Positions 60,699-64,000 of a stretch of 64,000 nt of DNA are shown here, in pieces. The DNA lies in the NCBI RefSeq assembly GCF_000186865.1, contig NW_008705562.1, positions 3,328,135 through 3,392,134 on the forward strand, in the 5' to 3' direction. Every line of letters begins with the position of its first letter. The stretch's first letter is position 1. The stretch comes from Aureococcus anophagefferens. Its lineage: Eukaryota; Sar; Pelagophyceae; Pelagomonadales; Pelagomonadaceae. The notes beneath the pieces are model-generated. The model was not told the DNA's origin. It made no database searches and worked only from the letters and a program-made list of their open reading frames with translations. The position numbers and the translations under genes are program-made.

Positions 60699-62773
60699 AT
60701 GTCGTCGCGCCAGCCGATCCGCCACGGGTGGCTGCTCTGGGCGGCGACGGGGACGACGGCGACGATGAACGCCTACCGCTACCCGCCGCTGCTGTCGACG
60801 GCCGTCGGGTCCTTCGTGTGCCTCATCTGGATTTTGTACAACGTGTCGACGCGCATGCTCATCTGCAACTTTCTGAGCGGCTGCGTCGACATCTTCTTCC
60901 GCCAGGTCGCGGTCGCCGGCGCGCACAAGCTCAACGCGAGCGACTGCCCGCTCCTCGTCGCGATCGCGCCGCACAGCAACCAGTTCATCGACCCCATGAT
61001 CGTGCTCAAGACCTTCGAGCGCAACATCGGCTTCCTCTGCGCGGCCAAGTCCATGCGCTTCAAGGGCGGCCCCGCGGACATCGTCGCGTCGCTCGCGCGC
61101 GGCTTAGACTGCGTCCCCGTGGAACGCGCGCAGGACATCGCCGCGGTCGGCGCCGGGAAGCTCGCGAAGGCCGCGGCGGCGGCCGACGGCGGCGCCGTGC
61201 ACGTCCACGGCAGCGGCACGGCCTTTGTAAAGCAGGTGAAGCCCGGGGACCAGCTCCTCATCTCCGCGGGCGCGTGCAAGGGCGCGCTCGCCAAGGTCGC
61301 GGACGTCGTCTCCGACGAGTTACTAGTTTGCGCCGCGCCGGCCTTCCGGGGGTCCGACGCGAACCCCGACGCGACGGCGGCGGACGTCAAGGACGCGGCC
61401 TTCAAGGTCATGCCCAAGGTGGACCACAGGGCAGGAAAAGAGAGCGAAATTCCCAACTTCAAAGGCTCCTCTCTCGGCCGTTTTCCACTCGTTTCGGCTG
61501 ATTTTTGGACGAGCGATCATCTCTCGGAACGGCCTCGAAGCATGGATGCTTTTTCCGGAACGCGCGCGCGCGGAACACTCACGTTGAAGCGACATTGAAT
61601 CTCTCTTTTCCTGCCCAGGTGGACCAGCACGACATGTACGACGCGATCTACGACGCGCTGGACGACAACGGCGTCATCGGCATCTTCCCCGAGGGCGGCT
61701 CCCACGACCGGTCGAGCCTCTTACCGTTGAAGGCGGGCATCGCCGTGATGGCGTTGGGCGCCTGCGCGAAGCACGGCGAGGCGCTGCGGTCGCGGCTCCG
61801 CATCGCCGCCGTCGGCCTCAACTACTTCTCGGGCCACAAGTTCCGGAGCCGCGTCTTCGTCGACTACGGCGAGCCCTTCGAGGTGTCGCGGGATCTCGTG
61901 GACCGCTACCTCGGCGGCGACAAGCGCGGCGCCGGCGACGCGCTCATGGCGGAGATCCTCACGGCCGTCAAGGCCGTGACGGTGCAGGCGCCGTCGAGTG
62001 ACATGGCGGAGATCTTCTGGATGCTCCGGCGGCTCTACGTGCCCGACGGGAAGCGGCTGACTTTGGAGGAGAAGGTCGCCCTGACGCGGGGCTTCGCGGC
62101 GTCCGTGGAGCGCGACGAGGGCGCGCACCCGGAGGTCCGCGACGTCGTCGTCCGCGTCGAGAAGTACCACGAGACGCTCAAGCACTACAACATCCACGAC
62201 CGCCAGGTGCTGCTGGGCGGCGCCGACGACGACGTCGTGGACCGCTTCGACGCCCTGGCGATTTTGGGGCTGCGCGTGACCATCCTCTTCGCCTACAGCC
62301 TGGCCATCTTCCCGGGGCTGCTGCTGGCGTCGCCGCTCCTCGTGTTTACGGACGCGATCTCGAGGCACAAGGCCAAGGTCGCCTTAGCCGGGAGCCGCGT
62401 GAAGCTGCGGGGCAACGACGTGCTCGCGACGTGGAAGGTGCTCTGCGGCATGATCCTCATCCCCGCGCTCCACCTCACGTACACGGCCGTCGTCTACGCG
62501 CTCTACGGCTTCCCCGAGGCCGTGCTCTACTTCTTCTTCATGCCCTTCGTGTCCGCGACGTCCATCTACGCGTCCGAGTCCTTCCTCTCCGTCGCGTCGT
62601 CCATCGGGCCCCTCTACCTCCTCATCGTCAACCGGTCCACGGGCACGCGGCTCCGGGCGACGCGGAAGCAGCTCCAGGCCGACGTCCGCGAGATCGCGAA
62701 CAAGCTCGGCTGGGCCGAGATCATCCGCAAGTCCCGCAGCGCCCACGCCGCGCTCTCCGAATACTCCCCGTGA
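60699..62773 (+). CDS. Glycerol-3-phosphate O-acyltransferase, GPT2/SCT1-like
   Basis: Two exons (60699-61418, 61619-62773) give 624 aa. The acyltransferase block I is APHSNQFIDPM (90-100). After the intron comes GIFPEGGSHDRSSLLPLKAG (about 261-280), matching the yeast SCT1/GPT2-type GPAT rather than plastid GPAT. Membrane helices lie near the N-terminus (STAVGSFVCLIWILYNV) and in the C-terminal third (ILGLRVTILFAYSLAIFPGLLL; TATAVVYALYGF-type). It would make lysophosphatidate from glycerol-3-phosphate at the ER, the first step of phospholipid and triacylglycerol synthesis. Confidence 0.88.
61419..61618 (+). mobile_element. Introner, long family (copy 6)
   Basis: Target duplication GTGGACCA (61419-61426 and 61619-61626). 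The 192-bp element is almost identical to copy 4 (52718-52909): it starts CAGGGCAGGAAAAGAGAGCG and ends CTTTTCCTGCCCAG. Splicing gives VMPK|VDQHDMYDAI in phase 0. The near identity of two copies in unlinked genes implies recent movement. Confidence 0.96.
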
Positions 62774-62808
62774 TGGTGCGCGCGGCGTTGGCTGGAGCCC
62801 GAGCTACC

Positions 62809-63894
62809 CTAGGCGTCGCAGTCGCCCGCGCCGAGCTCGCCGAGGCTCGCGATGACGTCGCCGTGGGCGTGGGCGAGCTTCGAGAGGTCCTCGTGGGCCG
62901 GCGAGAGCGCGGAGAGCGCGCCGCGCCAGAGCGCGTCGCCGGGCGCGTCCGCGAGCGCGAGCGCCTCGGGCGCGTCGGCGCAGGCGCGGAACCAGACGGA
63001 GCGGTCGAGCTCGTTGAGGAGCTGGGCCCGCGACCAGCCGCAGTAGCCGCAGAGGATCTTGTAGTCCTCGAGGCCGCGCCGCTCGATGGCCTCGCGGACC
63101 GCGGCCAAGTCGTGCGTGAACCACGGCGGCGCCGCCGCGCCGTCGCCGGCGAACCCCGGCGCCCGCACGGCCGTGAGCGTCTGCGTCGCGACGTCGCCGC
63201 CGACGTAGAGGTCCGCGTCGAGGATGGCGTCGCCCAGAAGCGCCGCGCCGTGCTCCGTCGCCGCGTCGCGCAGGCCGAGGCCCGCGCGCTTGTTCACGAC
63301 GACGCCCATGACGAACTCGCCGTCCGACGAGCCGCCGTTCGACTCCTCCGCGGCGACGAGCACGACGACGGCGCCGTGGAGCGTCGGCTGGCTCAGGCAG
63401 GCCATGGGGTGCGACAGGAGCACGGAGCCGACCAGAGCGTCGTCCGCGGTCGCCTCGCGCAGCGCGACGCCGGCGGACGGCGCGGCAACGGCGGCGTCGC
63501 GCCGCGCGAGCGACGACGAGATCGCCGCGGCCTTGCCGAGGTGGCGCACGGCCGCCATGCCCAGCTCCGCGGCGTCGAAGCGCCCGGCGTACGTCGCGGC
63601 GTCGCGCGCCGCCGCCGTCGCGACGGCCCGCAGCGACCGCGAGCGGTGCGGCGTGTAAAACTCGGAGCCGCCGTTCGCGCGGAAGACGAGATGGTCCACG
63701 GCGTCGTCGGCCGCGCGCGCCTCGTCGCCGGCGGACCGCGCCTCGCGGGGCAGCGGCACGACCTTGCCCTCCGAGCGGCTAAAGTATTTCTCCGGGCACG
63801 CGCTCAGCGATCCGCGGCGCGACGGCGCTTCGAGCTCGCGCGTGAGGCGCAAGATGGATCGGTAGAGGGTCCGCTCCAGCGCCTGCATGGCCAT
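62809..63894 (-). CDS. AlgH/UPF0301 (DUF179) family protein
   Basis: The protein has 361 aa from the ATG at 63894; the frame is open further upstream but without an ATG. The N-terminus has a helical ERTLYRSILRLTRELEAP segment seen in algal members. The DUF179 core starts GSVLLSHPMACL, with FVMGVVVNKRAG, LYVGGDV and YKILCGYCGWSRAQLLNELDRSVWF, the family's GYxGWxxGQL block. Function of the family is not established; algal members are often plastid-targeted. Confidence 0.8.
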   Translation of the reverse strand: MAMQALERTLYRSILRLTRELEAPSRRGSLSACPEKYFSRSEGKVVPLPREARSAGDEARAADDAVDHLVFRANGGSEFYTPHRSRSLRAVATAAARDAATYAGRFDAAELGMAAVRHLGKAAAISSSLARRDAAVAAPSAGVALREATADDALVGSVLLSHPMACLSQPTLHGAVVVLVAAEESNGGSSDGEFVMGVVVNKRAGLGLRDAATEHGAALLGDAILDADLYVGGDVATQTLTAVRAPGFAGDGAAAPPWFTHDLAAVREAIERRGLEDYKILCGYCGWSRAQLLNELDRSVWFRACADAPEALALADAPGDALWRGALSALSPAHEDLSKLAHAHGDVIASLGELGAGDCDA

Positions 63895-64000
63895 GACACG
63901 TTCGGACGTCGGTGTGGCGCTCCGATGCTTCGAGCTGTGGCAGAGCACCTTGTGGCAAATACAGTGGCAAATGTCCTGGCGAAGGTCAAAGCTGCCCCCA

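Noticed and set aside
1..64000. tRNA or 5S rRNA genes
   Set aside because: No convincing tRNA arm set or 5S internal promoter was seen by eye; a covariance scan would be needed to exclude them fully.

Overview
The window reads as nuclear DNA of a GC-rich, intron-bearing photosynthetic stramenopile. A pelagophyte such as Aureococcus is the best fit, but that is inference. The evidence is as follows: the 5' end of a eukaryotic 18S rRNA gene at the left edge; a fucoxanthin-chlorophyll-type light-harvesting protein and a second small protein with ASAF-type bipartite plastid pre-sequences; long third-position-GC genes packed on both strands with small spliceosomal introns; and transposon-like introns (introners) carrying 8-bp target-site duplications, a feature known from Aureococcus and Micromonas.

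Layout. 1-1130: 18S start (minus strand) and its upstream spacer. 2.0-6.4 kb: SH3-like proline-rich protein, class IV aminotransferase-like enzyme, nucleoside-phosphorylase-superfamily protein. 7.3-15.6 kb: 2OG oxygenase, TPR membrane protein, ER thioredoxin-like protein ending in HDEL, pinin, plastid membrane protein, SH3-like coiled-coil protein, ankyrin protein, fatty-acid-hydroxylase-superfamily protein, small secreted protein. 16.6-19.4 kb: two-AP2-domain protein. 20.0-31.1 kb: one giant secreted protein (about 3,690 aa) joining an FAD-dependent oxidoreductase, DUF1800, DUF1501, three Cys-rich repeats, Pro-Thr linkers, cupredoxin-like domains and a ShK-like tail. 31.1-34.7 kb: lower-GC island with a spliced tyrosine-recombinase-like gene, probably mobile. 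34.8-42.2 kb: secreted ShK protein, nucleotide-sugar transferase-like protein, large metzincin-like metalloprotease. 42.3-51.0 kb: fluoride-exporter-like protein, PIG-V GPI mannosyltransferase, ubiquitin-like-domain protein, repeat-containing membrane protein, small unknowns, JmjC/cupin oxygenase, SAM-domain protein. 51.3-64.0 kb: PH-C2-myotubularin phosphatase, light-harvesting protein, G-protein beta subunit (interrupted by a gap), GPT2/SCT1-type glycerol-3-phosphate acyltransferase, AlgH/UPF0301 protein.

The most notable system is the set of at least nine recent introner insertions in six genes, in two sequence families (about 190-203 bp and about 80 bp). In each, an 8-bp target duplication beginning GT or GC supplies the 5' splice site and the element end supplies the 3' AG. 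Removing them restores the reading frame exactly in every case, and the long family is spliced in both orientations. The genes do not form a pathway; they are independent eukaryotic loci, several of them convergent pairs with almost no spacer. Two apparent frameshifts (near 25,722 and 39,397) and two N gaps (37,512-37,637; 57,955-58,004) limit the assembly.
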